A DNA stretch of 64,000 nt from Micrococcales bacterium (GTDB taxonomy: Bacteria; Actinomycetota; Actinomycetes; Actinomycetales; Dermatophilaceae). Below are positions 17,521-26,044 of this stretch, in pieces. Where the stretch lies: positions 62,001-126,000 of the forward strand of contig JAJTBD010000003.1 in assembly GCA_021287075.1 (NCBI GenBank), in the 5' to 3' direction. Each line of letters starts with the position of its first letter. Positions within the stretch are counted from its first letter, which is position 1. The position numbers were made by a program, and so were the translations under genes. The notes under the pieces are model-generated. The model saw nothing but the letters and a program-made list of their open reading frames with translations, had not been told where the DNA came from and searched no databases.

Positions 17521-19019
17521 CCACCGCACCAGTGGCGCGACCCGAGCCGACGCCGCGCCAGACCCGACCCGCGTGGCACCCGTCCGCGTGGCCGCTGTGG
17601 GCCAAGCTCGTCGCGTCGGTGCTCGCGCTCTTCCTCGCCGTCTCGATGGCGACGGGCCTGTTCACCCACCTGGCACTCGAGCGCTCGCTCATGCAGCAGA
17701 CCGACGACAGCCTGCATGCGGTGGCGATGCGCTTCGACGACCACCCGCGCCCCGCCGGCAGTGACGGTGATGACGGCCCGGGTGCGGCCCCCGACGTGCT
17801 CCGTCTCGTCTATTCGACAGACGGCTCGACGCTGACGACGACCAAGAACACGGCCGTCAACAAGGACAACGAGATCGTCGACCTGACCGTCGACCAGATC
17901 CGCACCCTCGCCAGCGCCGGCCTCGGCGAGGTGCCCAAGACCGTCCAGCTCGGCGGCGACCTCGGCACCTATCGACTCGTCGCCGTCAATGTCGTCAACC
18001 GCAGCACCGGCAAGGCCGAGACCGCGGTCAGTGGCCTCTCCCTCGCCCCCCAGCAGCACACGCTGGAGAACCTGCGCACCCTCCTGCTCATGGGCATCGG
18101 CCTCGGCACACTGGGCATCGGCGCCGGCGGGACCTATCTCGTGCGCCGCAGCCTCCAGCCGCTCGAGCGCGTCGCCGGCACCGCCCGTCGCGTCTCCCGG
18201 CTCGAGCTCGGGTCCGGCCAGGTGCAGATGACCGAGCGGGTCGACGCGCGCGACACCGATCCCCGCACCGAGGTGGGTCAGGTCGGTCTGGCCCTCAACT
18301 CCATGCTCGACAACGTCGACTCGGCGCTGACCGCCCGCCAGCAGAGCGAGGAGAAGCTGCGCCGCTTCGTCGCAGACGCCTCCCACGAGCTGCGCACCCC
18401 CCTCGCCTCCATCAGGGGGTATGCCGAGTTGTCCCGTCGTGAGAAGGACCCCGTCCCCGAGGGGGTCACCCACGCGCTCTCGCGCATCGAGTCCGAGGGC
18501 ATGCGGATGTCGGGTCTCGTCGAGGACCTGCTGCTCCTCGCGCGCCTCGACGCAGGCCGCCCGCTCGAGCGCAGACCGGTCGACCTGACCATGCTCGCCA
18601 TCACTGCTCTGGGCGATGCCCACGCGGCCTCCCCGCACCACCATTGGGAGCTCGACCTGCCCGACGAGCCCGTGGAGGTCCCCGGTGACCAGGCCCGCCT
18701 CACGCAGGTCATGGTCAACCTCCTGGCCAACGCCCGCACCCACACCCCCGAGGGGACCACGGTCGTGCTCGGCCTGCGCCGCGAGGGCGACTTCGCGCGG
18801 ATCTTCGTGCACGACAACGGTCCTGGCGTCTCCGAGGAGCTCCAGCGCACGGTCTTCGAGCGCTTCTCGCGCGGCGACACCGCACGCACCCGCACTGGCG
18901 GATCGACCGGCCTGGGCCTGTCGATCGTCGACTCCGTCGCGACCGCCCACGGCGGCCGGGTGGAGCTCGAGAGCCGCCCCGGAGACACCACCTTCTCGGT
19001 GCTGGTCCCGGCGAGCTGA
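17517..19019 (+). CDS. Sensor histidine kinase (PhoR/TrcS-like)
   Basis: This 500-residue membrane kinase is the partner of the response regulator. Order: TM1 (about 27-50), an outer sensor region (about 52-180), TM2 (about 187-208), HAMP, the H-box ADASHELRTPLASI with autophosphorylated H290, the N-box QVMVNLLANARTH, the G1 box DNGPGVSEE, the F-box FERFSRGD and the G2 box GGSTGLGLS. The start is GTG 17517, overlapping the regulator stop (GTGA), so the two are translationally coupled. The outer domain has no recognisable ligand fold. The signal is unknown; low pH or envelope cues would fit mycobacterial PhoR but are not shown here. Confidence 0.92.
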   Translation: MTTAPVARPEPTPRQTRPAWHPSAWPLWAKLVASVLALFLAVSMATGLFTHLALERSLMQQTDDSLHAVAMRFDDHPRPAGSDGDDGPGAAPDVLRLVYSTDGSTLTTTKNTAVNKDNEIVDLTVDQIRTLASAGLGEVPKTVQLGGDLGTYRLVAVNVVNRSTGKAETAVSGLSLAPQQHTLENLRTLLLMGIGLGTLGIGAGGTYLVRRSLQPLERVAGTARRVSRLELGSGQVQMTERVDARDTDPRTEVGQVGLALNSMLDNVDSALTARQQSEEKLRRFVADASHELRTPLASIRGYAELSRREKDPVPEGVTHALSRIESEGMRMSGLVEDLLLLARLDAGRPLERRPVDLTMLAITALGDAHAASPHHHWELDLPDEPVEVPGDQARLTQVMVNLLANARTHTPEGTTVVLGLRREGDFARIFVHDNGPGVSEELQRTVFERFSRGDTARTRTGGSTGLGLSIVDSVATAHGGRVELESRPGDTTFSVLVPAS

Positions 19020-19097
19020 GCCCCCGGTCGCGGCCTCATCCCCGCGGCTTAGCACCCTCACAGGAGCGGCATAGCCGGGCAGCCCAACGTTGAGGGC

Positions 19098-21143
19098 ATG
19101 AACACCATGACCCTATCCCCCGGGCCCACCGCGGCCACGCGCTCCGCCGAGGACATCTCGGCAGAGACCGGCGCGACCCGACCGGCTGTCGGGCGCCACC
19201 AGGGCCGAGTGGCACGTCTGTGGAGGGGGCCGCAGCAGGACCCCTCCTGGGCACGGCCGGCGCTGTTCGCGCTGCTGTTCGCCACCGCCTGCCTCTACTT
19301 CTACAACCTCACGGCCAATGGCTACGCCAACAGCTTCTATTCGGCTGCGGCACAGGCCGGCTCGGAGAGCTGGAAGGCCTTCTTCTATGGCTCCTCTGAT
19401 GCGGCCAACTCCATCACCGTCGACAAGCCCCCGGCCGCGCTGTGGATCATGGCGCTGTCGGTCCGCCTCTTCGGGCTCAACTCCTTTGCGATCCTCATGC
19501 CCGAGGTGCTCATGGGCGTCGGCACGGTCGGCGTCGTCTACGCGACCGTCAAGCGCTACTGGGGCGTGATCGCCGGCCACGTCTCGGGTCTGGTGATGGC
19601 GCTGACCCCAGTCGCGGTGCTGATGTTCCGCTTCAACAACCCCGACGCCCTCCTCGTCCTGCTCATGGCGCTCGGCGCCTGGGCGACGATGCGCTCGATC
19701 GAGCGTGGCTCGGCCAAGTGGATGGCCCTCGTCGGCGTCTTCATCGGCCTGGGCTTCCTGACCAAGACCCTCCAGGTGCTGCTCGTCGTGCCCTTCTTCG
19801 GCATCGCCTATCTGCTCGCCGCCGACACGACGCTGCGCCGACGCATCACCGGTGCGATCGCCGGAGTGGCCGCGATGGTCCTCTCGGCCGGCTGGTGGGT
19901 CGCGATCGTCGAGCTGGTGCCGGCGAGCATGCGGCCCTATATCGGTGGCTCCCAGACCAACTCCTTCCTCGAGCTCACCTTCGGCTACAACGGCCTCGGC
20001 CGCATCAACGGCAACGAGACCGGCTCGGTCGGCGGCGGCCAGGGTGGTGGCTGGGGCGAGACCGGCCTGGGCCGGATGTTCTCCTCCGCCATCGGTGGCC
20101 AGATCTCCTGGCTCATCCCCACGGCATTCATCCTGGTCGCTGCCGGCCTTGTCTTCCGCGGGCGTATGCCGCGCACCGACCTCCGGCGCGCCGGCTATCT
20201 GGTCTGGGGCGGCTGGCTGGCCGTCACCATGCTGACCTTCTCGCTCATGGCCGGCATCTTCCACGAGTACTACACGGTCGCGCTCGCCCCGGCCATCGCC
20301 GCCCTGGTCGGCATGGGCGCCCAGGAGGCCTGGGAGCAGCGCGCCAAGCTGGGCTCGGTCGTCCTGGCCGTCGCCACCGCCGCCGCAGCGGTCTGGGGCT
20401 TCATCCTCCTGACCCGCACCACGGCATACGGCGACTGGCTGCGCATCGGGGTGCTGACCCTCGGTCTGGCCGCGGCGTTCATGCTCCTGGCGATCACGCG
20501 GCTGCACCGCAAGGCCGTCCCGGTCGTGCTCGGCGCGGCGCTGCTCGCCGGCCTGGCCGGTCCCGCGGCCTACAGCCTGACCACCGTCAACTCCGCCTAC
20601 TCCGGCTCGATCGTCACCGCTGGTCCCAGCACCGGCGGCGGCCCGGGGGGCGGCGGCGGGATGCCGCCGTCCATGGCCCAGCAGAACGGCACCACCGCGC
20701 AGGGCACCACCGGTGCGCAGGGCGGACCCGGCGGCGGGATGGGCGGCGGCATGGGCGGCCTGCTCAACGCCTCCACCCCCAGCACCGAGATCGTGGCCGC
20801 GCTGTCGGCAGACGCGTCCGACTACACCTGGGTCGCCGCGGCGATCGGCTCGCAGAACGCGGCCGGCCTCCAGCTCGGCACCGAGCTCCCGGTCATGGCG
20901 ATCGGCGGCTTCAACGGGTCCGACCCGAGCCCGACCCTCGCGCAGTTCCAGCAGCTGGTCCAGGACGGCAAGATCCACTACTTCCTCGCCGGTGGCGGCA
21001 TGGGCCAGAGCGACGGCGGCAGCAGCACCTCCTCGCAGATCAGCGAGTGGGTCGCGGCCAACTACACCCAGGTCACGATCGGCAGCCAGACCTTCTATGA
21101 CCTGACCCAGCCCCTCACCTCTAGCTCGTCGACCGCGAGCTGA
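19098..21143 (+). CDS. ArnT-like family 39 glycosyltransferase (YkcB type)
   Basis: This 681-residue polytopic membrane enzyme uses a polyprenyl-phosphate sugar as donor. The first outer loop carries the GT39-type ANGYANSFYSAAAQAG and SSDAANSITVDKPP, including acidic and Pro residues typical of the active site. About a dozen hydrophobic helices follow. A Gly-rich outer loop (GGGQGGGWG near 310), a Gly/Met/Gln-rich linker near 515-555, and a C-terminal soluble domain (about 560-670) match the YkcA/YkcB-type architecture. ATG 19098 (alternative 19107) follows the kinase by 78 bp; a TCACAGG lies upstream at 19058-19064. Together with the next gene it probably modifies a cell-envelope glycan or lipid. 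Confidence 0.85.
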   Translation: MNTMTLSPGPTAATRSAEDISAETGATRPAVGRHQGRVARLWRGPQQDPSWARPALFALLFATACLYFYNLTANGYANSFYSAAAQAGSESWKAFFYGSSDAANSITVDKPPAALWIMALSVRLFGLNSFAILMPEVLMGVGTVGVVYATVKRYWGVIAGHVSGLVMALTPVAVLMFRFNNPDALLVLLMALGAWATMRSIERGSAKWMALVGVFIGLGFLTKTLQVLLVVPFFGIAYLLAADTTLRRRITGAIAGVAAMVLSAGWWVAIVELVPASMRPYIGGSQTNSFLELTFGYNGLGRINGNETGSVGGGQGGGWGETGLGRMFSSAIGGQISWLIPTAFILVAAGLVFRGRMPRTDLRRAGYLVWGGWLAVTMLTFSLMAGIFHEYYTVALAPAIAALVGMGAQEAWEQRAKLGSVVLAVATAAAAVWGFILLTRTTAYGDWLRIGVLTLGLAAAFMLLAITRLHRKAVPVVLGAALLAGLAGPAAYSLTTVNSAYSGSIVTAGPSTGGGPGGGGGMPPSMAQQNGTTAQGTTGAQGGPGGGMGGGMGGLLNASTPSTEIVAALSADASDYTWVAAAIGSQNAAGLQLGTELPVMAIGGFNGSDPSPTLAQFQQLVQDGKIHYFLAGGGMGQSDGGSSTSSQISEWVAANYTQVTIGSQTFYDLTQPLTSSSSTAS

Positions 21144-21180
21144 CCTCCGGCACAACCGAACTCACCCAAGGAGACACATC

Positions 21181-22434
21181 ATGACCACCCCCGTGCTCGA
21201 CGTCGTCATCCCGGTCTACAACGAGCAGGAGACCGTCGAGGCCTGCGTCCGACGCCTCCACGCCCACCTGGTGCAGACCTTCCCCTATCCCTTCCAGATC
21301 ACCATCGCCGACAACGCGAGCACCGACACCACCTGGCAGGTGGCCACCGCCCTGGCGGCCACCGTGCCGGGGGTGGCCGCGGTGCACCTCGACCAGAAGG
21401 GCCGTGGGCGGGCGCTCAAGCAGGTGTGGCTGGACTCGCCCGCGCCGATCCTCGCCTACATGGACGTCGACCTCTCGACCGACCTCGACGCCCTGTGGCC
21501 GCTCGTGGCGCCCCTGATGTCCGGGCACTCCGACGTGTCGATCGGCAGCCGCCTCTCGAAGCAGTCCCGCGTCGTGCGAGGGGCCAAGAGGGAGTTCATC
21601 TCCCGCACCTACAACCGGATCCTGCGGGTCGGCATCGGCGCGAGGTTCTCCGACGCCCAGTGCGGCTTCAAGGCGATCCGCAAGGACGTGGCGGTCGAGC
21701 TGCTGCCCCTGGTCGAGGACACCACCTGGTTCTTCGACACCGAGCTCCTCGTGCTCGCCGAACGATCCGGCCTGCGCATCCACGAGGTCCCGGTCGACTG
21801 GTATGACGACCCCGACTCCCGGGTCGACATCGTCTCCACCGCGACCGACGACCTCAAGGGCGTCTGGCGGGTCCGCCGCTCCCTCGCCCGGGGCGAGCTG
21901 CCCGTCGACGACATCCGCGCGCGGATGGGTCGCGGGATGCCCGAGACCAGCGAGACCGCTTCCCAGGTGGGCAAGTTCGCCGTCGTCGGCGCCCTGTCCA
22001 CCGTCGCCCATCTCGGGATGTTCGCGGCCTTCGAGCAGGTGACGGCCGGCCAGGTCGCCAACATCACCGCGCTCGTCCTCGCGACGATCGGCAACACCGC
22101 GCTCAACCGGCGCTGGACCTTCGGTGTCACCGGCCGCAAGGACGCCGTCAAGCACCAGGCGCAGGGCCTGTCGATGTTCGTCCTCACCTGGGGCACCTCG
22201 GCAGCAGGTCTTGCCGCGGTCGACTCCCTTGTCTCCCAGCCGCCCACGTGGCTCCAGACAGGCGCGATCGCATTGGCCAACCTGATCGCAACGATCGTGC
22301 GCTTCGGGGTGATGAAGCACGTGATCTTCCGTCGCACCGAGCTCGTCCAGACCGAGCTGCCCTCTGCGACACCGCGACTGGAGGTCCTCCCCGGCGGCCG
22401 TGAGGCGCGCCGTGAGCAGGCCCTCGCCTCCTGA
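21181..22434 (+). CDS. GT2 glycosyltransferase fused to GtrA-type membrane domain
   Basis: This 417-residue bifunctional protein has a DPM1-like polyprenyl-phosphate sugar synthase at residues 1-235 (VVIPVYNEQETVEACV, the DXD motif in YMDVDLSTD, GSRLSKQSRVVRG, and DAQCGFKAIR) and a GtrA-like four-helix domain at about 258-385. The family makes a lipid-linked sugar and helps move it across the membrane. It starts 37 nt after the ArnT-like gene, with an AAGGAG site, so this gene should supply the donor that the ArnT-like enzyme uses. It ends at a motif-pair hairpin facing a convergent gene. Confidence 0.9.
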   Translation: MTTPVLDVVIPVYNEQETVEACVRRLHAHLVQTFPYPFQITIADNASTDTTWQVATALAATVPGVAAVHLDQKGRGRALKQVWLDSPAPILAYMDVDLSTDLDALWPLVAPLMSGHSDVSIGSRLSKQSRVVRGAKREFISRTYNRILRVGIGARFSDAQCGFKAIRKDVAVELLPLVEDTTWFFDTELLVLAERSGLRIHEVPVDWYDDPDSRVDIVSTATDDLKGVWRVRRSLARGELPVDDIRARMGRGMPETSETASQVGKFAVVGALSTVAHLGMFAAFEQVTAGQVANITALVLATIGNTALNRRWTFGVTGRKDAVKHQAQGLSMFVLTWGTSAAGLAAVDSLVSQPPTWLQTGAIALANLIATIVRFGVMKHVIFRRTELVQTELPSATPRLEVLPGGREARREQALAS

Positions 22435-22447
22435 CCGGCCCACCCCA

Positions 22448-22488
22448 GAGGCATGCCGCGTGGTCACCTCGACCACGCGGCATACCTC
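22448..22488. terminator. Motif-pair hairpin between convergent genes
   Basis: An 18-bp stem GAGGCATGCCGCGTGGTC / GACCACGCGGCATACCTC with a 5-nt loop has one C-A mismatch (22452/22484). The right arm holds an intact CGGCATAC and the left arm a copy with T changed to C. Confidence 0.75.
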
Positions 22489-22504
22489 ATGCCCGACGCA
22501 AGTC

Positions 22505-23917
22505 TCAGGCGGTCAGCCACTCCACGACCTGATGGGCGCGCCAGCCGTCGGGGTGGAGCTCGATGAGCCGGCGTGCGCCCTGGAGGTCGGAGCCGAGGGT
22601 GAGCAGCGGCGGCTCGACATAGCCGTCCTTGCGGTGCTGGGGCAGACCGACCGCGGAGAGCAGACCGTTGCACAGGCACTTGCGGCCCTCAGTGCTCTCG
22701 GCCTCGCCGCCCTTGCGCTCCCAGGTGTTCTCCGGCTCGGCCGGGCAGCGATAGCCGACGGCGCCATCGGCCTTCTCGAAGGGCACCCGCAGATAGCCGA
22801 GATTGCACAGTCGCGGACGGTCGGCATAGACGTCCTCGCTCGACATCGTCCCCTCGATCTGGGCGACCTTGAAGGGGAACCCGGTGGGCGAGCCGCGGTG
22901 CTCGGTGCGGACGACGAGCGTGCCGGCGCGCAGCTCGTCGAGCATCCTGGCGCGCAGCGGCGGGTCGATCCCCGAGTCGTGGCTGAGCGCAAAGACCGTG
23001 CCGACCTGCACCCCGGTGGCACCGGCCTCCAGCGCGGCGGCCACCCCCTCAGGCGTGCCCGCGCCACCGGCCACCCAGAAGGGCAGGCCCATGTCGGCGA
23101 TCTTGGCGAGGTTGGCGATGTCGCGCGGCCCATAGACGGGGTCGCCCTGCTCGTCGAGGCTGAGCCTGCCGCGTGGCGGCGCGTTGTGGCCGCCCGCCAC
23201 CGGCCCCTCGACGACGAAGCCGTCGGGGCGTGTGGACTCGTCGCGCGAGAGATAGCCGGCCAGCACCTCGGCCGAGATGATCGCGAGGAAGAGCGGGCGA
23301 CGCACCGGCACCTCGCGCCCGAGGAGCTCGCGCGGGTCGATGGTCAGCGGCCGGGCATCGCCGCCGGCCACGTCGACCGAGATGGTGCCGGGCCGGCCGG
23401 CCGCATAGTCGTCGAGCAGGCGCGGGATCTCGCGCGGGATGCCCGCGCCCATGAGCACATAGTCGACGTCGGCCAGCATCGCGCCGAGAATGGCCGCGGG
23501 CGTGGCCATCTGGACCTTCTCGAGGCAGTTGATGCCGACGAGCCCGGCGTGCCCCTCCTTGGCCAGCCACACTTCGACGAAGTTGCCGACGACGGCGAGC
23601 TCGTTGACCGCCCGGTTGGGGCGCAGCGACAGGTCGGTCATGGGGCGATAGCCGGTGCCCTCCGGGCGGCCGCCCTCGAGGTAGTACTTCTCCCACACCC
23701 GCTCGGCGACCTCCGGCACGGGGAAGGCGTCCATCGCCCGGCGCATGTCGCCGCCGGGGTCACCGTCCTGGAGGCGACGGGCGAGGACGGCGTCGAGCGC
23801 GGTGCCCGACACCACACCGAGTCCGCCGCTGCGGGCGACCTGGCGGGCGAGATGCCAGTGGGAGACGGCCACCCCCATCCCGCCCTGGATGATGGTGGGG
23901 TGCGCGGACACACTCAC
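22505..23917 (-). CDS. Nitronate monooxygenase / PfaD-like FMN enzyme
   Basis: This 470-residue TIM-barrel flavoprotein of the 2-nitropropane-dioxygenase superfamily begins PTIIQGGMGVAVSHWHLA and has VVEGPVAGGHNAPPRG (FMN phosphate and active-site region) and VAGGAGTPEGVAAALEAGATGVQVGT (key residues only). It is longer than the usual 320-380 residues: a C-terminal extension holds clustered cysteines (CNLGYL, CPAEP, CLCNG), possibly metal-binding. GTG 23917 has GGAGG 5 nt upstream. It is convergent with the GT2-GtrA gene. The real substrate (nitroalkane, enoyl group or other) is not evident. Confidence 0.85.
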   Translation of the reverse strand: MSVSAHPTIIQGGMGVAVSHWHLARQVARSGGLGVVSGTALDAVLARRLQDGDPGGDMRRAMDAFPVPEVAERVWEKYYLEGGRPEGTGYRPMTDLSLRPNRAVNELAVVGNFVEVWLAKEGHAGLVGINCLEKVQMATPAAILGAMLADVDYVLMGAGIPREIPRLLDDYAAGRPGTISVDVAGGDARPLTIDPRELLGREVPVRRPLFLAIISAEVLAGYLSRDESTRPDGFVVEGPVAGGHNAPPRGRLSLDEQGDPVYGPRDIANLAKIADMGLPFWVAGGAGTPEGVAAALEAGATGVQVGTVFALSHDSGIDPPLRARMLDELRAGTLVVRTEHRGSPTGFPFKVAQIEGTMSSEDVYADRPRLCNLGYLRVPFEKADGAVGYRCPAEPENTWERKGGEAESTEGRKCLCNGLLSAVGLPQHRKDGYVEPPLLTLGSDLQGARRLIELHPDGWRAHQVVEWLTA

Positions 23918-24006
23918 GTCGGCCTCCGGTTGATGTCGTGGTCCCCGGAGAGTGGGGAGTGCTGCTCACGTTAGTCCTGCGCCCGGGGCGTGTCCCGGGG
24001 ACCGCC

Positions 24007-24528
24007 TCAGAAGCCGCCGGCGTCCAGCTCCACCAGCACGAACTCCCCCGTGGGGTGCTCGAGCACGACCAGGACCTTCTCGTTGAGGCCGTCAGCGGTC
24101 AGGCTGCACATGGCCACCGACCCCTCGGCGAGCGCGGCGATGTCGGGGCACTGGACTGCGGTCACGGAGCCGCCGTCCTCCCGGATGGCGCTCTGCACCG
24201 CGGCGCCGATCGCCCCGCCGCTGACCCGGGCCCCGGGCTTCGCCCCCTCGATCTGGCCCATCAGCGCCATGGGCGGCATCCCGCCGCCGAGCGCGAGCGG
24301 ACCACCGAAGGCGAGGCTTCCGAGGGCGGCCAGGCTGGCCAGCAGCGCCAGCACGGACAGCACGATCGCGGTGATGGCCAGGCTTCGCCCCGGCGCCGGC
24401 GGCGCGGCGGCGGGATAGCCGCTCGGGGCCGGCCAGCCATACCCGCCGGGTCCCGGCTGCGGGGGCAGGCCGCCCGAGCTGGGCTGCTGGGGCTGCTGGA
24501 ACGGCGGGGAGGGCGGGGTGATCGACAC
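24007..24528 (-). CDS. Membrane-anchored DUF4333-like protein
   Basis: This 173-residue protein has a Pro/Gln/Gly-rich cytoplasmic N-terminus (about 1-48), two close hydrophobic segments (about 50-90) and an outer C-terminal domain (about 100-170). That domain has the DUF4333 pattern, with one Cys in VQCPDIA and one in AMCSL, likely disulfide-bonded, and a conserved late beta-hairpin. GTG 24528 has a GGAG 5 nt upstream; the open frame upstream to 24615 is unlikely to be translated. Function is unknown; the family is common in Actinobacteria. Confidence 0.7.
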   Translation of the reverse strand: MSITPPSPPFQQPQQPSSGGLPPQPGPGGYGWPAPSGYPAAAPPAPGRSLAITAIVLSVLALLASLAALGSLAFGGPLALGGGMPPMALMGQIEGAKPGARVSGGAIGAAVQSAIREDGGSVTAVQCPDIAALAEGSVAMCSLTADGLNEKVLVVLEHPTGEFVLVELDAGGF

Positions 24529-24630
24529 GGTGGCTCCATCTTCGGTCGCAGGGGCAGCGACAGTGTGCGCCCACGGACGCCCGCCACACGGCATACCCGC
24601 GGCCACGTGACCCAATCGATAGCGGCCAGA

Positions 24631-24673
24631 CGCGAGAGCGCCCGGCCCCCCACCGGGGCCGGGCGCTCTCGCG
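24631..24673 (-). terminator. Terminator of the zinc alcohol dehydrogenase gene
   Basis: A 19-bp perfect stem CGCGAGAGCGCCCGGCCCC and its complement with a 5-nt loop lies 7 nt beyond the alcohol dehydrogenase stop on the minus strand. A CGGCATAC word lies at 24590. Confidence 0.82.
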
Positions 24674-24680
24674 GGGGGCG

Positions 24681-25703
24681 TCAGATCGTCAGCAGCACCT
24701 TGGTGGCGGTGCGCTCGTCCATCGCCTTGTAGCCCTCGGCCGCCTGCTCGAGCGGCAGGGTGAGGTCGAAGACCCTGCCGGGGTCGATCCTGCGGTCCCA
24801 GATCATCTGGATGAGGTCGGGCAGGAAGCGGCGCACGGGCGCGGGCCCGCCGAGGGTGTGGATGCCGGCGAAGAAGAGCTGGATGCCAGGGATCTGCACG
24901 TCATAGTTGACGCCCACATAGCCGAGGTGCCCGCCGCCGCGGGTGGCCCCGACGGCCTGCATGAAGGACTCCTGGGTGCCGACGGCCTCGATGACGGAAT
25001 GGGCGCCGAGCCCGCCGGTCAGCTCCTTGATCCGGGCCACGCCCTCCTCGCCACGCTCCTCGACGATGTCGGTCGCGCCATAGAAGCGCGCCAGCTCCTG
25101 GCGGTCCTTGTGCCGGCTCATCGCGATGATGCGCTCGGCGCCGAGCTCCTTGGCCGCGAGGATCGCCATGAGGCCGACCGCGCCGTCGCCGACGACGGCC
25201 ACGGTCTTGCCGGGGCCGGCCTCGGCTGCGACCGCCGCGAACCAGCCCGTGCCGAGGACGTCGGACGCGGCCAGCAGCGAGGGGATCAGGTCCTCGTCGG
25301 GCTGGCCCGGCGTCGTCACCAGGGTGCCGTCGGCTTGCGGGATGCGGGCCCGCTCGGCCTGGGTGCCGATGCCCCCGTGGACGAACTCGGCGTGGACGCA
25401 TTTGGACTGGAAGCCGGCCTGGCAGATCTCGCAGGTGTTGTCGGAGATGACAAAGGAGCCGACGACGAAGTCGCCGACCTTGACGTTCTTGACGTCCATG
25501 CCGATCTCCTCGACGACGCCGACATACTCGTGTCCCATCAGGGTGCGGTCGGCGGGCTCGATGCCGCGATAGGGCCACAGGTCCGACCCGCAGATGCAGG
25601 TCGCGCTCAGCCTGATGACCGCATCGGTCGGCTCGATGATCCTGGGGTCCTCGCGGTCCTCGACGGTGACCTCGCCGGGCTTGACCATCACGACGCCTCG
25701 CAT
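24681..25703 (-). CDS. Zinc-dependent alcohol dehydrogenase family protein
   Basis: This 340-residue medium-chain dehydrogenase/reductase has catalytic zinc ligands in TCICGSDLW (Cys) and MGHEYVG (His-Glu). Structural cysteines lie in NTCEICQAGFQSKC, where three of the usual four are obvious. The Rossmann segment is VAVVGDGAVGLMAILAA. ATG 25703 follows AAGGAG at the right spacing; the frame stays open upstream through the tRNA-Ser gene, so the longer ORF is false. It resembles actinobacterial glutathione-independent or IPR002364-type dehydrogenases of unknown substrate. It is monocistronic. Confidence 0.9.
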   Translation of the reverse strand: MRGVVMVKPGEVTVEDREDPRIIEPTDAVIRLSATCICGSDLWPYRGIEPADRTLMGHEYVGVVEEIGMDVKNVKVGDFVVGSFVISDNTCEICQAGFQSKCVHAEFVHGGIGTQAERARIPQADGTLVTTPGQPDEDLIPSLLAASDVLGTGWFAAVAAEAGPGKTVAVVGDGAVGLMAILAAKELGAERIIAMSRHKDRQELARFYGATDIVEERGEEGVARIKELTGGLGAHSVIEAVGTQESFMQAVGATRGGGHLGYVGVNYDVQIPGIQLFFAGIHTLGGPAPVRRFLPDLIQMIWDRRIDPGRVFDLTLPLEQAAEGYKAMDERTATKVLLTI

Positions 25704-25833
25704 GGGCTGTCTCCTTCTCGTCCTGGGTGTGTCCGTCTGCGCCCCGTCGGGGGCATCGGCGACCAGCACACCATCCCCGCCTGCCTGCGAGGAAGGCACT
25801 GTCAGGGCACCCCACGCAGGGGGGAGCTGAGGG

Positions 25834-25857
25834 CGTATGCCGCGCACGCGGCATACG
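25834..25857. repeat. Tight motif-pair palindrome
   Basis: CGTATGCCGCG and CGCGGCATACG stand 2 bp apart. This pair of the over-represented word lies between the alcohol dehydrogenase gene and the tRNA-Ser terminator. Nothing else is evident in 25704-25861. Confidence 0.7.
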
Positions 25858-25861
25858 TGAA

Positions 25862-25893
25862 AGCGCCCGGCCGGGAGACCCGGGCCGGGCGCT
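25862..25893 (-). terminator. Terminator of tRNA-Ser(GCT)
   Basis: An 11-bp perfect stem AGCGCCCGGCC / GGCCGGGCGCT with a 10-nt loop lies 10 nt after the tRNA 3' end on the minus strand and is followed there by TTCACG. Confidence 0.75.
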
Positions 25894-25903
25894 GCACCTC
25901 TGG

Positions 25904-25995
25904 CGGAGGTGGAGGGATTTGAACCCTCGATGGGGCTATAAACCCCAAACCCGCTTAGCAGGCGGGCGCCATAGACCTGACTAGGCGACACCTCC
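25904..25995 (-). tRNA. tRNA-Ser (anticodon GCT)
   Basis: The 92-nt class II tRNA has acceptor GGAGGTG/CACCTCC, the anticodon arm with loop CTGCTAA (anticodon GCT), a long variable arm (GGGGTTTATAGCCCC) and T-arm GAGGGTTCAAATCCCTC. CCA is not encoded. It reads AGC/AGT codons. Confidence 0.94.
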
Positions 25996-26044
25996 AGACA
26001 ACCCGCACAGGCTACCTGTCGGTGCCGGTGCGGAGCAAAAGCGG

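Noticed and set aside
24681..25991. The longer alcohol dehydrogenase frame reaching into the tRNA-Ser gene
   Set aside because: Translation of the tRNA is implausible and ATG 25703 has a good ribosome site.
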